A stretch of 64,000 nt of DNA from Thermomonas beijingensis (GTDB lineage: Bacteria > Pseudomonadota > Gammaproteobacteria > Xanthomonadales > Xanthomonadaceae), in NCBI RefSeq assembly GCF_020034655.1, contig NZ_JAIQDJ010000001.1, positions 1,054,001-1,118,000 on the forward strand, given 5' to 3'. The notes under the pieces were generated by a model. The model ran no database searches, was not told the origin of the DNA, and was given only the letters and a program-made list of their open reading frames with translations. Positions within the stretch are counted from its first letter, which is position 1. Each line of letters opens with the position of its first letter. Positions 16,959-26,643 of this stretch are shown here, piece by piece. Made by a program: the position numbers and the translations under genes.

Positions 16959-18659
16959 ATGAATTCCGTAGCTACCGAATCTTTCGCAGAACTGTTTGAA
17001 GCCAGCCAGGCCAATTTGGCCAAGCTCAAGCCCGGCTCCATCGTCAAGGGTATTGTGGTTGCCGTCACCAACGACGTGGTGGTGATCAATGCCGGCCTGA
17101 AGTCCGAAGGCATCGTGCCGATCGAACAGTTCCGCAATGACGCCGGCGAAATCGACGTTGGTGTGGGTGACGAGGTCAAGGTTGCCCTCGACTCGCTGGA
17201 AAATGGTTTCGGCGAAACCGTGCTGTCCCGCGAAAAGGCCAAGAAGGCCATGGTGTGGGACGAGCTGGAAGAAGCGCTGGAGGCCAATGCCACCATCGTT
17301 GGCCGCATCGACGGCAAGGTCAAGGGCGGTTTCACCGTCAACATCAAGGACGTCCGCGCGTTCCTGCCCGGTTCGTTGGTGGACGTGCGTCCGGTGCGTG
17401 ATCCGGTGTATCTGGAAGGCAAGGAGCTGGAATTCAAGCTCATCAAACTGGATCGCAAGCGCAACAATGTGGTGGTCTCCCGCCGTGCCGTGGTCGAGAC
17501 CGAGCATTCGGAAGAGCGCGAGCAGCTGATGGAGAAGCTGGTCGAGGGCGCGATCCTGAAGGGTGTGGTCAAGAACCTCACCGACTACGGCGCGTTCGTG
17601 GACTTGGGCGGCATCGACGGCCTGCTGCACATCACCGACATGGCATGGAAGCGCGTGCGCCATCCGTCCGAAGTGGTGGAAGTAGGTCAGGAAATGGATG
17701 TGCGCGTGCTCAAGTACGACAAAGAGCGCAACCGCGTCAGCTTGGGCCTCAAGCAGATGGGCGAAGATCCGTGGGACAACATTGCTCGCCGTTATCCGTC
17801 CAACTGCCGCGTGTTCGGCAAGGTCTCCAACGTCACCGATTACGGCGCATTTGTCGAAATCGAGCCGGGTGTGGAAGGTCTGGTGCACGTCTCCGAAATG
17901 GATTGGACCAACAAGAACGTCAACCCGGCCAAGGTGGTGCAGGTGGGGGACGAAGTCGAAGTCATGGTGCTGGACGTGGATGAAGAGCGTCGCCGCATTT
18001 CGCTGGGCATCAAGCAAGTCACCAGCAATCCGTGGGAAACCTTCGCGGCGATCCACAAGAAGAACGACAAGGTGTCGGGCCAGATCAAGTCGATCACCGA
18101 TTTCGGCATCTTCATCGGTCTGGACGGCGGCATCGATGGCTTGATCCACCTGTCCGATATCAGCTGGAACTCCACCGGCGAAGACATTGCCCGCAACTAC
18201 AAGAAGGGCGACACCCTGGAAGCCGTGGTGTTGGCCGTGGATCCGGAGCGTGAGCGCATTTCGTTGGGCGTCAAGCAGATGGAACAAGACCCGTTGGGTC
18301 AGTTCATGGCGGCGCATCCGAAGGGCGGCAAGGTCACCGGTACGGTCAAGGAAGTGGACGCCAAGGGTGCCACCATTGATCTGGGCGACGGCGTGGAAGG
18401 CTACGTCTCCGCACGTGACATCAGCAACGACCGCGTGGACGATGCCAGCCTGGTGCTGAAGGTCGGTCAAGAGGTTGAAGCCAAGCTGGTGGGCACCGAT
18501 CGCAAGGGTCGCAGCCTGCAACTGTCGATCAAGGACAAGGATGCTGCAGAAACCGCGGAAGCGCTGGCCGAGTACAACAAGGCCAATGCAGATGCTGCCA
18601 GCGGCACCACCAAGCTGGGCGCGCTGCTGCGTGAGCAGCTGAACAGCAAGGCGGATTGA
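16959..18659 (+). CDS. rpsA: 30S ribosomal protein S1
   Basis: Binds mRNA at the 30S platform and unwinds it for initiation. The 566-residue protein has six S1 repeats; the four C-terminal ones are most regular (e.g. [60 protein letters not shown]). The start [16 protein letters not shown] at 16959 replaces the longer open frame from 16908. The ribosome binding region is AT-rich (GATTTTTC), as expected for an S1 message that lacks a strong Shine-Dalgarno. It ends at a strong terminator before ihfB. Confidence 0.97.
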   Translation: MNSVATESFAELFEASQANLAKLKPGSIVKGIVVAVTNDVVVINAGLKSEGIVPIEQFRNDAGEIDVGVGDEVKVALDSLENGFGETVLSREKAKKAMVWDELEEALEANATIVGRIDGKVKGGFTVNIKDVRAFLPGSLVDVRPVRDPVYLEGKELEFKLIKLDRKRNNVVVSRRAVVETEHSEEREQLMEKLVEGAILKGVVKNLTDYGAFVDLGGIDGLLHITDMAWKRVRHPSEVVEVGQEMDVRVLKYDKERNRVSLGLKQMGEDPWDNIARRYPSNCRVFGKVSNVTDYGAFVEIEPGVEGLVHVSEMDWTNKNVNPAKVVQVGDEVEVMVLDVDEERRRISLGIKQVTSNPWETFAAIHKKNDKVSGQIKSITDFGIFIGLDGGIDGLIHLSDISWNSTGEDIARNYKKGDTLEAVVLAVDPERERISLGVKQMEQDPLGQFMAAHPKGGKVTGTVKEVDAKGATIDLGDGVEGYVSARDISNDRVDDASLVLKVGQEVEAKLVGTDRKGRSLQLSIKDKDAAETAEALAEYNKANADAASGTTKLGALLREQLNSKAD

Positions 18660-18679
18660 TTTAGTCCGTTCGAGTTGAG

Positions 18680-18714
18680 CGACGGCCCGGTTTTGGCCGG
18701 GCCGTCGTCGTTTT
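18680..18714 (+). terminator. Rho-independent terminator of rpsA
   Basis: An 11-bp GC-rich stem (18680-18690 with 18697-18707), loop TTTTGG, followed by TCGTTTT. It lies 21 nt after the rpsA stop and 22 nt before ihfB, so most cmk-rpsA transcripts should end here. Confidence 0.88.
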
Positions 18715-18735
18715 ATTGCACATAGTCCAAGAGAC

Positions 18736-19038
18736 ATGACCAAGTCCGAACTCATCGAACTGCTTGCACGCCGTCAGCCGCATTTGAAGGCCGACGATGT
18801 TGATATGGCAGTAAAGTCCCTGCTGCAGATGATGAGTGGTGCACTCGCCAGTGGTGAACGCATCGAGATTCGCGGCTTCGGCAGCTTTTCCCTGAATTAT
18901 CGTCCGCCGCGCACCGGTCGTAACCCGAAAACCGGGGATGCGGTGGCGTTGTCCGGCAAATATGTGCCGCACTTCAAGCCCGGTAAAGAACTGCGCGAGC
19001 GAGTGACTGGCGTGATGCCGCTGCCTAACCAGGACTGA
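18736..19038 (+). CDS. ihfB: Integration host factor subunit beta
   Basis: DNA-bending HU/IHF-family protein of 100 residues that pairs with IhfA. The DNA-contacting beta arms carry [21 protein letters not shown], with the intercalating Pro in RNPKTG, and [11 protein letters not shown] marks the IhfB N-terminus. It follows rpsA as in most gammaproteobacteria. The 132 nt after it hold no gene that I can support. Confidence 0.95.
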   Translation: MTKSELIELLARRQPHLKADDVDMAVKSLLQMMSGALASGERIEIRGFGSFSLNYRPPRTGRNPKTGDAVALSGKYVPHFKPGKELRERVTGVMPLPNQD

Positions 19039-19170
19039 TCCTCAGTGACATTGGGAGCCGCTCGGCGCATCCAGTGAATGCAACGCGGCCAAGTCCGTTA
19101 AGCTTGCAGCTCGGACATTGTTAACTGCCGTGGGTATCTGCACGTACAGCCCTTTGACTGGAACCTTTGC

Positions 19171-20349
19171 ATGGCCTGGCTTGACCAATGGATGTGGTTT
19201 GTCATTTTCGTGGCGCTCGCCGGATTGGCGGGTTGGGTGATTGGGCGCCGTGGTGGCGAGCAGCACAGTGGATCTCAAGTCAGCAAGCTCTCTACCACCT
19301 ATTTCCGAGGCCTCAACTATCTGCTGAATGAGCAGCCGGATAAGGCGATTGAGTTGTTCTTGCACGTGGCCGAACTGGACAAGGACACCTTCGAAACCCA
19401 AGTGGCCTTGGGCCATCTGTTTCGCCGGCGCGGGGAAGTAGATCGCGCAATCCGCCTGCACCAGGGTTTGGCGCAGCGCGCAGACTTGACGGACATCCAG
19501 AAAATCCAGGCACTGGCAGCACTTGGCGAGGATTACATGCGCGCCGGCCTGTTGGACCGCGCCGAAACGGTATTCAATGATCTGTCTGTGCTGGATCAGC
19601 GTGCACCGCAGGCACTCAAGCATTTGATCGGAATTTATCAATCCGAACGTGATTGGGAAAAAGCAATTGCAAATGCCGTGCGCTATGAAGAGGTGACTGG
19701 CGAATCAATGGGCAAGCTGGTGGCGCAGTTTGAATGCGAGTTGGCCGATCGGCAGCGTGCCAATGGTGATAGTGCCGCTGCGCGTACGGCGATTGTGCGC
19801 GCGTATGCTGCCGATCCCCATTCGGTGCGCGCCGGTATCCTCGAAGGCCGTTTGGAGAGTGAGGCTGGCAATCCACAAGCGGCCATTCGCGCCTACGAGC
19901 GCGCTGCTCGGCATGATCCGGATTTCTTGCCAGTGATTCTGCCCGCCCTACTCGAATGTTATGCCTTGGTCGGTGAGCGCACTGGCGCACGCGCCTTCCT
20001 TGCCGAGATGTGTGAGCACTACCGGGGTATTGCGCCGGTATTGGCGCTGACGCGGATGATTGAGGCAGATGAAAGTGTAACTGCGGCCCGTCACTATCTG
20101 GCGCAGCAGCTAAAGGATCGACCCTCGGTACGCGGTGAGGCGGCCTTGATCGACCTCAGTCTTGCGGATGGCAGCGATGCGCAGGCCACGTTGCACGACC
20201 TGAAAGGCATCACCGACCAATTGCTGGTGCGCAATCCCAGCTACCGCTGTAATCGCTGTGGCTTTGGTGCGCGCAGTCACCATTGGCAGTGCCCCAGTTG
20301 CAAGGAGTGGGGAACGGTCAAACCATTACTGAACTATGCCGTGGTCTGA
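19171..20349 (+). CDS. lapB: Lipopolysaccharide assembly protein LapB
   Basis: Inner-membrane TPR protein that controls LPS synthesis through LpxC turnover. The 392-residue protein has one N-terminal membrane helix (about 7-25), a cytoplasmic array of TPR motifs (about 40-330) and a C-terminal rubredoxin-type metal site with CNRCGF and CPSC. All three features match LapB. It overlaps the following glycosyltransferase gene by 14 nt, linking LPS quality control to surface-polysaccharide synthesis in one operon. In E. coli lapA precedes it; no lapA is seen in the 132 nt upstream. Confidence 0.93.
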   Translation: MAWLDQWMWFVIFVALAGLAGWVIGRRGGEQHSGSQVSKLSTTYFRGLNYLLNEQPDKAIELFLHVAELDKDTFETQVALGHLFRRRGEVDRAIRLHQGLAQRADLTDIQKIQALAALGEDYMRAGLLDRAETVFNDLSVLDQRAPQALKHLIGIYQSERDWEKAIANAVRYEEVTGESMGKLVAQFECELADRQRANGDSAAARTAIVRAYAADPHSVRAGILEGRLESEAGNPQAAIRAYERAARHDPDFLPVILPALLECYALVGERTGARAFLAEMCEHYRGIAPVLALTRMIEADESVTAARHYLAQQLKDRPSVRGEAALIDLSLADGSDAQATLHDLKGITDQLLVRNPSYRCNRCGFGARSHHWQCPSCKEWGTVKPLLNYAVV

Positions 20350-21331
20350 GTGGCCGCAATGGTTGTGGCCCTGCTGCATCGCATTTGCGGTGTCGGTGTT
20401 GGGTACGCGCTGGGCGATCCGTTACGCACATCGACAAGACTTGCTGGATCACCCTGGCGAGCGCCGCAGCCACCACTCCCCGACGCCACGCGGTGGCGGA
20501 ATTGGCATTGTGCTGGCGACATTGGGCTGCTGCGTTTGGTTGAGCCGGATGGACGCGTTCATTTGGGGTTGGGCTGCAACAGGGCTTGCACTAATCGCCA
20601 TTACGGGGTGGTGGGATGACCACCGCAACCTGCCGGTCTGGCCACGGCTCGCCATGCATGTCCTGGCAGGGGGGCTGCTGGCGATCGCGCTGTATGCGCA
20701 CAGTGGGAGCTGGCAAATATCCGCGTTGGCTATTGTACTGGTGCCGGTGTTAGTCAACGTCTGGAACTTCATGGACGGGATCGACGGGCTGGCGGCCAGT
20801 CAGGCCGCACTATGCGGATTGGCACTCGCTGGTGCGACATCAGGCAGTGCACAAGGGTTCGCGCTGGTGGTGGCAGCCACATGTTTGGGGTTTCTTCCTT
20901 TCAATCTGCCGCAGGCCAATATTTTTTTGGGGGATGTTGGCAGTGGCGCGCTGGGTTATCTGATGGCGTTGCTGGTGCTTGCCTGCCTGCCCGCATACCC
21001 GGTTACGCTGTGGCCGTTGCTGCTCATGCCTCTCGGCGCGATGCTGGTGGATGCAGGGATGACCTTGGGTTGCCGCATGTGGCGCGGCGAGCGCTGGTGG
21101 CAGCCCCATGTGCAGCATCTGTACCAGCGTTTTGCGCGCCGCGCCGGGCACGGCTGGGTGACTGCCGCATATGCGGGGTGGACGGCGCTGGCAATCGGGA
21201 TCATGCTAGTCGCGTTGCGGCTGGGGGGAGCCGAGGGCCTAAGTGCTGGCGGGGTGTTTGCTGTCACCTCACTGGGGCTCTGGGTTGTGCTGTATCGGAA
21301 GGCTGGCGGGAGCGAAGGAATCAGCTCATGA
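20336..21331 (+). CDS. WbpL/WecA-like polyprenyl-phosphate sugar-1-P transferase
   Basis: Integral membrane glycosyltransferase-4 family enzyme of 331 residues (about ten helices) that starts O-antigen or enterobacterial-type polysaccharide on undecaprenyl phosphate. Motifs are HHSPTPRGGG (about 45-54), the DDHRNLPVWPRLAMH loop, NVWNFMDGIDGLA with the Mg-binding Asp residues, and the intact FLGDVGSGALGYL. It overlaps lapB by 14 nt and the next gene by ATGA. Pairing with a WbpM-like dehydratase suggests a FucNAc/QuiNAc-type first sugar, as for Pseudomonas WbpL; that is inference. A second family member lies at 31710. Confidence 0.88.
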   Translation: MPWSEWPQWLWPCCIAFAVSVLGTRWAIRYAHRQDLLDHPGERRSHHSPTPRGGGIGIVLATLGCCVWLSRMDAFIWGWAATGLALIAITGWWDDHRNLPVWPRLAMHVLAGGLLAIALYAHSGSWQISALAIVLVPVLVNVWNFMDGIDGLAASQAALCGLALAGATSGSAQGFALVVAATCLGFLPFNLPQANIFLGDVGSGALGYLMALLVLACLPAYPVTLWPLLLMPLGAMLVDAGMTLGCRMWRGERWWQPHVQHLYQRFARRAGHGWVTAAYAGWTALAIGIMLVALRLGGAEGLSAGGVFAVTSLGLWVVLYRKAGGSEGISS

Positions 21332-23232
21332 CAACACGGATGGAACGTCTGAAGTACCGTTTGCCGCGGCTTGCGGTGATCGTGCATGACCTCGTGATGG
21401 TTTGGCTCTGCTGGCAAGGGCTGCATTATCTGCGTTATGCCATGCAGCCCACGCAACTCGATTTGGTACCGGTTTCCAGTACGGTGCTGATCGTGATGGT
21501 GGCGCAGGGGTTGGTGTTTTGGCAGGTAGGCCTGTACCGTGGTTTGTGGCGGTTTGCCAGCGTTCCTGACTTGCTCAACATCTTCAAAGCCAGCGTGCTG
21601 GGCTTGTTGGCGGCGGTGGTCGGGCTGTTCTTTTACAGCCGGCTGGATTTGGTGTCGCGTTCGGCGTTATCGCTGTACCCGTTTGCGCTGACCATATTGC
21701 TGAGCACGCCACGGTTGCTGTTTCGGGCGTGGAAAGACCACCGCTTGCTGCAGACATCGGTGGGTGCCGAACGCGTCCTGATTCTGGGTGCAGGACAGTC
21801 GGGTGAAGCACTGGTGCGTGATTTGCGACGCACCGGGCGCTATGACCCCATCGGCTTTCTGGATGATGCCGCAACCCTGCGCGGTGCGCGTATGCAGGGG
21901 TTGCCGGTACTGGGCAAGATTGCCGATGTGGCGCGAATTGGGCGTGAAACCGGTGCGCAGTTGCTGGTGATCGCAATGCCGTCGATCGACGCCTCCGACC
22001 GTCGTCGCATTATTGGCCTGTGCGAAGACAGTGGTCTCCCGTTCCGCATGGTGCCCAAACTGGCCGATATCCTGGAAGGCCGATCGCTGCCCGGCGAGTT
22101 GAAGGAAGTCGCAATTGAGGATTTGCTGGGGCGCGAGCCACATGCACCGGATTGGAAAGCCATTCGTGGTTGGCTGGGTGCACGTTCGGTGTTGGTGACC
22201 GGGGCGGGTGGCTCGATCGGGTCGGAGTTGTGCCGGCAGTGCGCCAAGCATGGTGCGCATCGAATTGCATTGGTGGAAATCAATGAGCTGGCCTTGCTCA
22301 CCACCGAGACCGAGTTGCGCCGGGATTTTCCCGATATCACCTGCATTCCAGTACTCGGTGATTGCGGTGACCCGGCGGTGATTCGTCATGCCTTGAGGCT
22401 GGCCGAACCAGAGGCTGTGTTCCATGCGGCTGCATACAAGCAAGTGCCGCTGTTGCAGCAGCAATTGCGCGAAGCAGTGCGCAACAATGTATTGGCGACC
22501 GATGTGGTAGCGCGGGCCTGCCGGGATGCCAACATCGGCACCTTCGTGTTGATTTCCACCGATAAGGCAGTGGATCCAGTCAACGTGTTGGGTGCCAGCA
22601 AGCGCTTGGCTGAGATGGCCTGTCAGGCGCTGGTGGACGCGCGCACCACCCGCATGATCACCGTGCGGTTCGGCAATGTGCTGGATTCTGCCGGCAGCGT
22701 GGTGCCGTTATTTCGCGAACAAATTCGGCGCGGTGGCCCGGTCACCGTGACCGACCCGGAAGTCACCCGTTATTTCATGACGATTCCGGAGGCCTGCTTG
22801 TTGATCTTGCAGGCAGCCTCGATCGGCGCACAGCAGGCGGTGTACACATTGGATATGGGCGACCCGGTGTCGATCCGGATGCTGGCCGACCAGATGATTC
22901 GCTTGGCAGGCAAGCAGCCGGGCAAAGACATCGGCATCGAATATATCGGCTTGCGCTCAGGCGAGCGCCTGCATGAAACGCTGTTTCATGCCGATGAACG
23001 TTACAGCCAAACCCAGTATCCCGATATTCTGCAGGCCACGCCGCGGGCAGTGCAGCCAGAGCGTATGGACCTGGCGCTCAAGCAATTGCGTGAAGCCACC
23101 CAAGCCTATGACTTGGGTGCGCTGGAGCTTGCCCTGCGTGACGCGGTGCCGGAATTCAATCCAGTGGAATCCGCACCGGATCATAAAGCCGTTGTGGTGG
23201 TGTTTCCGGGGCGGCGTGCGCATCAGGGCTAA
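21328..23232 (+). CDS. WbpM/CapD-like UDP-GlcNAc 4,6-dehydratase (membrane)
   Basis: A 634-residue nucleotide-sugar dehydratase of the long FlaA1/WbpM type. Four N-terminal membrane helices (about 15-120) are followed by a first Rossmann domain (VLILGAGQSGEAL, about 150) and the catalytic SDR domain (VLVTGAGGSIGSELCRQ, about 290; FHAAAYKQVPLL; STDKAVDPVNVLGASK). The active-site segment reads Leu421-x-x-x-Lys425 where long-type enzymes normally have Met-x-x-x-Lys and short ones Tyr-x-x-x-Lys. The start ATG at 21328 overlaps the preceding stop; the open frame from 20812 runs inside the upstream gene and is rejected. It supplies the sugar used by the preceding transferase. Confidence 0.9.
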   Translation: MTTRMERLKYRLPRLAVIVHDLVMVWLCWQGLHYLRYAMQPTQLDLVPVSSTVLIVMVAQGLVFWQVGLYRGLWRFASVPDLLNIFKASVLGLLAAVVGLFFYSRLDLVSRSALSLYPFALTILLSTPRLLFRAWKDHRLLQTSVGAERVLILGAGQSGEALVRDLRRTGRYDPIGFLDDAATLRGARMQGLPVLGKIADVARIGRETGAQLLVIAMPSIDASDRRRIIGLCEDSGLPFRMVPKLADILEGRSLPGELKEVAIEDLLGREPHAPDWKAIRGWLGARSVLVTGAGGSIGSELCRQCAKHGAHRIALVEINELALLTTETELRRDFPDITCIPVLGDCGDPAVIRHALRLAEPEAVFHAAAYKQVPLLQQQLREAVRNNVLATDVVARACRDANIGTFVLISTDKAVDPVNVLGASKRLAEMACQALVDARTTRMITVRFGNVLDSAGSVVPLFREQIRRGGPVTVTDPEVTRYFMTIPEACLLILQAASIGAQQAVYTLDMGDPVSIRMLADQMIRLAGKQPGKDIGIEYIGLRSGERLHETLFHADERYSQTQYPDILQATPRAVQPERMDLALKQLREATQAYDLGALELALRDAVPEFNPVESAPDHKAVVVVFPGRRAHQG

Positions 23233-23255
23233 GTGCCAAAATGACATTGCGTGGT

Positions 23256-23261
23256 TAGAAT
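23256..23261 (+). promoter_or_regulatory. -10 hexamer TAGAAT, 6 nt before galU start
   Basis: TAGAAT is followed by TGCCGG and the galU ATG, so transcription would begin at the start codon. No ribosome binding site is present. The preceding gene ends 35 nt before the galU start, so read-through translation is also possible. Confidence 0.45.
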
Positions 23262-23267
23262 TGCCGG

Positions 23268-24179
23268 ATGACATCTTCCAGCCCATCACGTCGCGTGCGT
23301 ACAGCTGTATTTCCGGTTGCCGGCCTCGGTACTCGATTCCTGCCCGCCACCAAGACGGTCCCCAAGGAAATGCTGCCGATCGTGGATCGCCCGTTGATCC
23401 AGTACGCGGTGGATGAGGCGATTGCCGCGGGTTGCGACACCTTGGTCTTTGTCACCAATCGCTACAAGCACGCGGTGGCTGATTATTTCGACAAGGCCTA
23501 TGAGTTGGAGCAAAAGCTGGAGAAATCCGGCAAGCACGAACAGCTGGAGCTGATCCGCAATGTGTTGCCGGAAGGTGTGCGTGCGGTGTTCGTGACGCAA
23601 GCCGAAGCTTTGGGGTTGGGGCATGCGGTGTTGTGCGCAAAACCGGTGGTCGGAGATGCACCGTTCGCGGTATTGCTGCCCGACGATCTGATCTGGAGCC
23701 GCGGAGATGGCGCGCTTAAGCAGATGGTGGATTATGTGCATGCCAATGGTGGCAGTGCGGTGGCGGTGCAGGATGTTCCGCATGCACAGACTGGCAGCTA
23801 TGGCATCGTGGCGACGGATGCATTTGATGGGCCGGCTGGGAAGATCCATGCCATCGTGGAAAAGCCGCATCCGGATGTGGCCCCAAGCAACTTGGCGGTG
23901 GTGGGGCGCTATGTGCTGGATCCGGCGATCTTTGATTTACTGGAAACCACACCGAAGGGCGCAGGCGGGGAAATCCAGCTGACTGACGCCATCGCTGCAT
24001 TGTTGGCCAGTCAACGGGTGGATGCATTTCGTTTTCACGGTACGCGCTTTGACTGTGGCACCCATCTGGGCTTGATCGAAGCCACCATTCGTTACGCGCT
24101 GGACAACGAAAAACTCAGCGACGCCGCGCGTGAGCTGATGCGCAATGCGCTGTCAGAAATGGGCGTCAAAGAAAGTTGA
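23268..24179 (+). CDS. galU: UTP--glucose-1-phosphate uridylyltransferase
   Basis: Makes UDP-glucose for LPS core, exopolysaccharide and UDP-sugar pathways. The 303-residue protein has the nucleotidyltransferase signature AVFPVAGLGTRFLPATKTVPKEM near the N-terminus (Gly-rich UTP loop and catalytic Lys), LPDDLIW for metal binding, and VEKPHPDVAPSN. It closes the lapB-polysaccharide block and ends near a bidirectional terminator facing infA. Confidence 0.96.
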   Translation: MTSSSPSRRVRTAVFPVAGLGTRFLPATKTVPKEMLPIVDRPLIQYAVDEAIAAGCDTLVFVTNRYKHAVADYFDKAYELEQKLEKSGKHEQLELIRNVLPEGVRAVFVTQAEALGLGHAVLCAKPVVGDAPFAVLLPDDLIWSRGDGALKQMVDYVHANGGSAVAVQDVPHAQTGSYGIVATDAFDGPAGKIHAIVEKPHPDVAPSNLAVVGRYVLDPAIFDLLETTPKGAGGEIQLTDAIAALLASQRVDAFRFHGTRFDCGTHLGLIEATIRYALDNEKLSDAARELMRNALSEMGVKES

Positions 24180-24233
24180 TCGCAGTGTTGCCAGGCACGC
24201 GGGTAGCCTGCAATTGCAGCAATGCTGGATCGC

Positions 24234-24256
24234 AGGAGCGACCGCTGGCCACGACC
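24234..24256 (+). repeat. GGAGCG-type intergenic element, copy C
   Basis: AGGAGCGACCGCTGGCCACG plus ACC matches the minus-strand reading of the 9735-9762 element at about 20 of 23 positions. It lies in the 208-nt gap between convergent galU and infA. The same gap also holds a CCTGCAC/GTGCAGG hairpin (about 24302-24329) and the terminator at 24334-24362; nothing else is recognised there. Confidence 0.55.
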
Positions 24257-24333
24257 TGATGGTGGCATGGTGACGCCAGCGCAGCCCCGCCAGCGGTTGC
24301 CCCTGCACGCAGCTTCTTGCTGGTGCAGGCAAT

Positions 24334-24362
24334 AAAAAACGCCCCATGCGGAGCGTTTTTTT
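24334..24362. terminator. Bidirectional terminator between galU and infA
   Basis: An A-run, a stem AACGCCCC/GGAGCGTT with one mismatch and loop ATGC, then a T-run. The A and T tracts on opposite flanks allow it to terminate both galU (plus) and infA (minus), whose stop codon lies 26 nt away. Confidence 0.85.
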
Positions 24363-24387
24363 CAGCCAGCAGCAAAAATGCAAGCAC

Positions 24388-24606
24388 TCAGCGGTGGCGG
24401 TAAGTGATCCGGCCCTTGGTCAAATCGTAGGGCGTCATTTCAACCTTGACCTTGTCGCCGGTCAGGATGCGGATGTAGTTCTTGCGCATCCGGCCGGAGA
24501 TATGGGCGATGATCTCGTGGCCATTCTCCAGCTTGACCCGGAACATGGTGTTCGGGAGGGTTTCGGAGATAGTGCCTTCGAATTCGATGACGTCGTCTTT
24601 CGCCAT
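24388..24606 (-). CDS. infA: Translation initiation factor IF-1
   Basis: A 72-residue S1-fold factor that occupies the A site during initiation: [20 protein letters not shown], then [27 protein letters not shown]. The standard start MAKDD at 24606 is used, not the longer open frame. In E. coli infA precedes aat; here aat lies upstream of infA on the same strand with a 108-nt gap. Confidence 0.96.
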   Translation of the reverse strand: MAKDDVIEFEGTISETLPNTMFRVKLENGHEIIAHISGRMRKNYIRILTGDKVKVEMTPYDLTKGRITYRHR

Positions 24607-24714
24607 GTGGGTGCCGGAGCAATTCCTGAAGTCTGGTACAAGGGTGAGCCGCGACAAGTCAGGCTCGAAAGTCCAACATCATGACACGTTGCGGTGTTTT
24701 TTGCAAAAAACCCG

Positions 24715-25467
24715 TTAAGCAGAGGGGTGGCTTGGGCTTGGCAGAACATCGGTCGCGTTCCACTCACCGAAACGCTCACGCCAGAGGCCGGGTTGGTCCG
24801 GGTGTTCGCGCAAGTTGGCTAATGCTGCCAAATACGTGGCGCGTGACCAGATTTCAACACCCAAGTGGCGGGTATGCGCATTGGGTACTTGGGCATCGAT
24901 CAGCGGCCAACCCCATGCGTGCAAACGCCACGCCAAGCCTGTCAGGGCCAGCGAAGATGCCCCGGATTCGGCAGAATACATGCTGTCACCACAAAACACA
25001 TGGCCGAAGGCAAGGCCAAATAAGCCACCGACCAAGCGCTCACCTGCGAATACTTCAATGCTATGCGCGATGCCGAGTTGGTGCAGTTGTGCATAAGCGC
25101 GTTGCATGTCTGCGGTAATCCAGGTGCCGCCTTGCTCTTTGCGGGGTGCCGCACAGCCGGCCACCACTTGCATAAACGCGGTGTCCGCACGCAGTGTCCA
25201 GCCACTATTGCGCAACCGTCGGCGTAGCTTGCCGGACAGCAATACGCCGTCGGTGCGGAACACGGCACGTTGTGAAGGGCTCCACCACAAGATCGGCTCG
25301 CCGTCGGAAAACCACGGAAAAATGCCACTGCGATACGCGTTGAGAAAGCGCGTGGGGGATAGGTCACCACCGACGGCGAGCAGACCATCGGGCTCGACCA
25401 ATGCCCGTTCCGGCCCGGGAAACGGCGCATCGGGGGCGGTGTCGAGCAAACAAGGCAGACGGTGCAT
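24715..25467 (-). CDS. aat: Leucyl/phenylalanyl-tRNA--protein transferase
   Basis: Adds Leu or Phe from charged tRNA to N-terminal Arg/Lys, marking proteins for ClpS/ClpAP in the N-end rule pathway. The 250-residue protein has the N-terminal GLLAVGGDLSPTRFLNAYRSGIFPWF, ILWWSPSQRAVF, and GNAT-fold motifs GGLFGLAFGHVFCGDSMYS and LIDAQVPNAHTRHLG. The partner genes clpA and clpS, often next to infA, are not in this window. trxB lies upstream. Confidence 0.95.
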   Translation of the reverse strand: MHRLPCLLDTAPDAPFPGPERALVEPDGLLAVGGDLSPTRFLNAYRSGIFPWFSDGEPILWWSPSQRAVFRTDGVLLSGKLRRRLRNSGWTLRADTAFMQVVAGCAAPRKEQGGTWITADMQRAYAQLHQLGIAHSIEVFAGERLVGGLFGLAFGHVFCGDSMYSAESGASSLALTGLAWRLHAWGWPLIDAQVPNAHTRHLGVEIWSRATYLAALANLREHPDQPGLWRERFGEWNATDVLPSPSHPSA

Positions 25468-25514
25468 GCAAGTGGGTCAATCGCCCTCCCGTGGATGCGG
25501 GAGGGTGATCCGTA

Positions 25515-26501
<987 letters not shown>

Positions 26502-26643
26502 CTAGCTTGGCGGCGGGAATGCGGCAAGGCAAGGCACGATGATTGCAACGCTGTGGCTTGAAATCTGCACATGTTTCGTCGCCAACTGTGACAAATGTCG
26601 TAATATCAAGCTGATAGGGGAATTTTATGAGGCAAGGTCACAA

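Noticed and set aside
20812-21327. Extended N-terminus of the WbpM-like protein
   Set aside because: The extension lies within the preceding transferase gene and has no homology; the ATGA overlap start at 21328 fits the family.
26587-26602. CRP/Clp-like half-palindrome TGTGA-N6-TCGTA before ftsK
   Set aside because: Only one arm matches the consensus well, and the position relative to a promoter is unclear.
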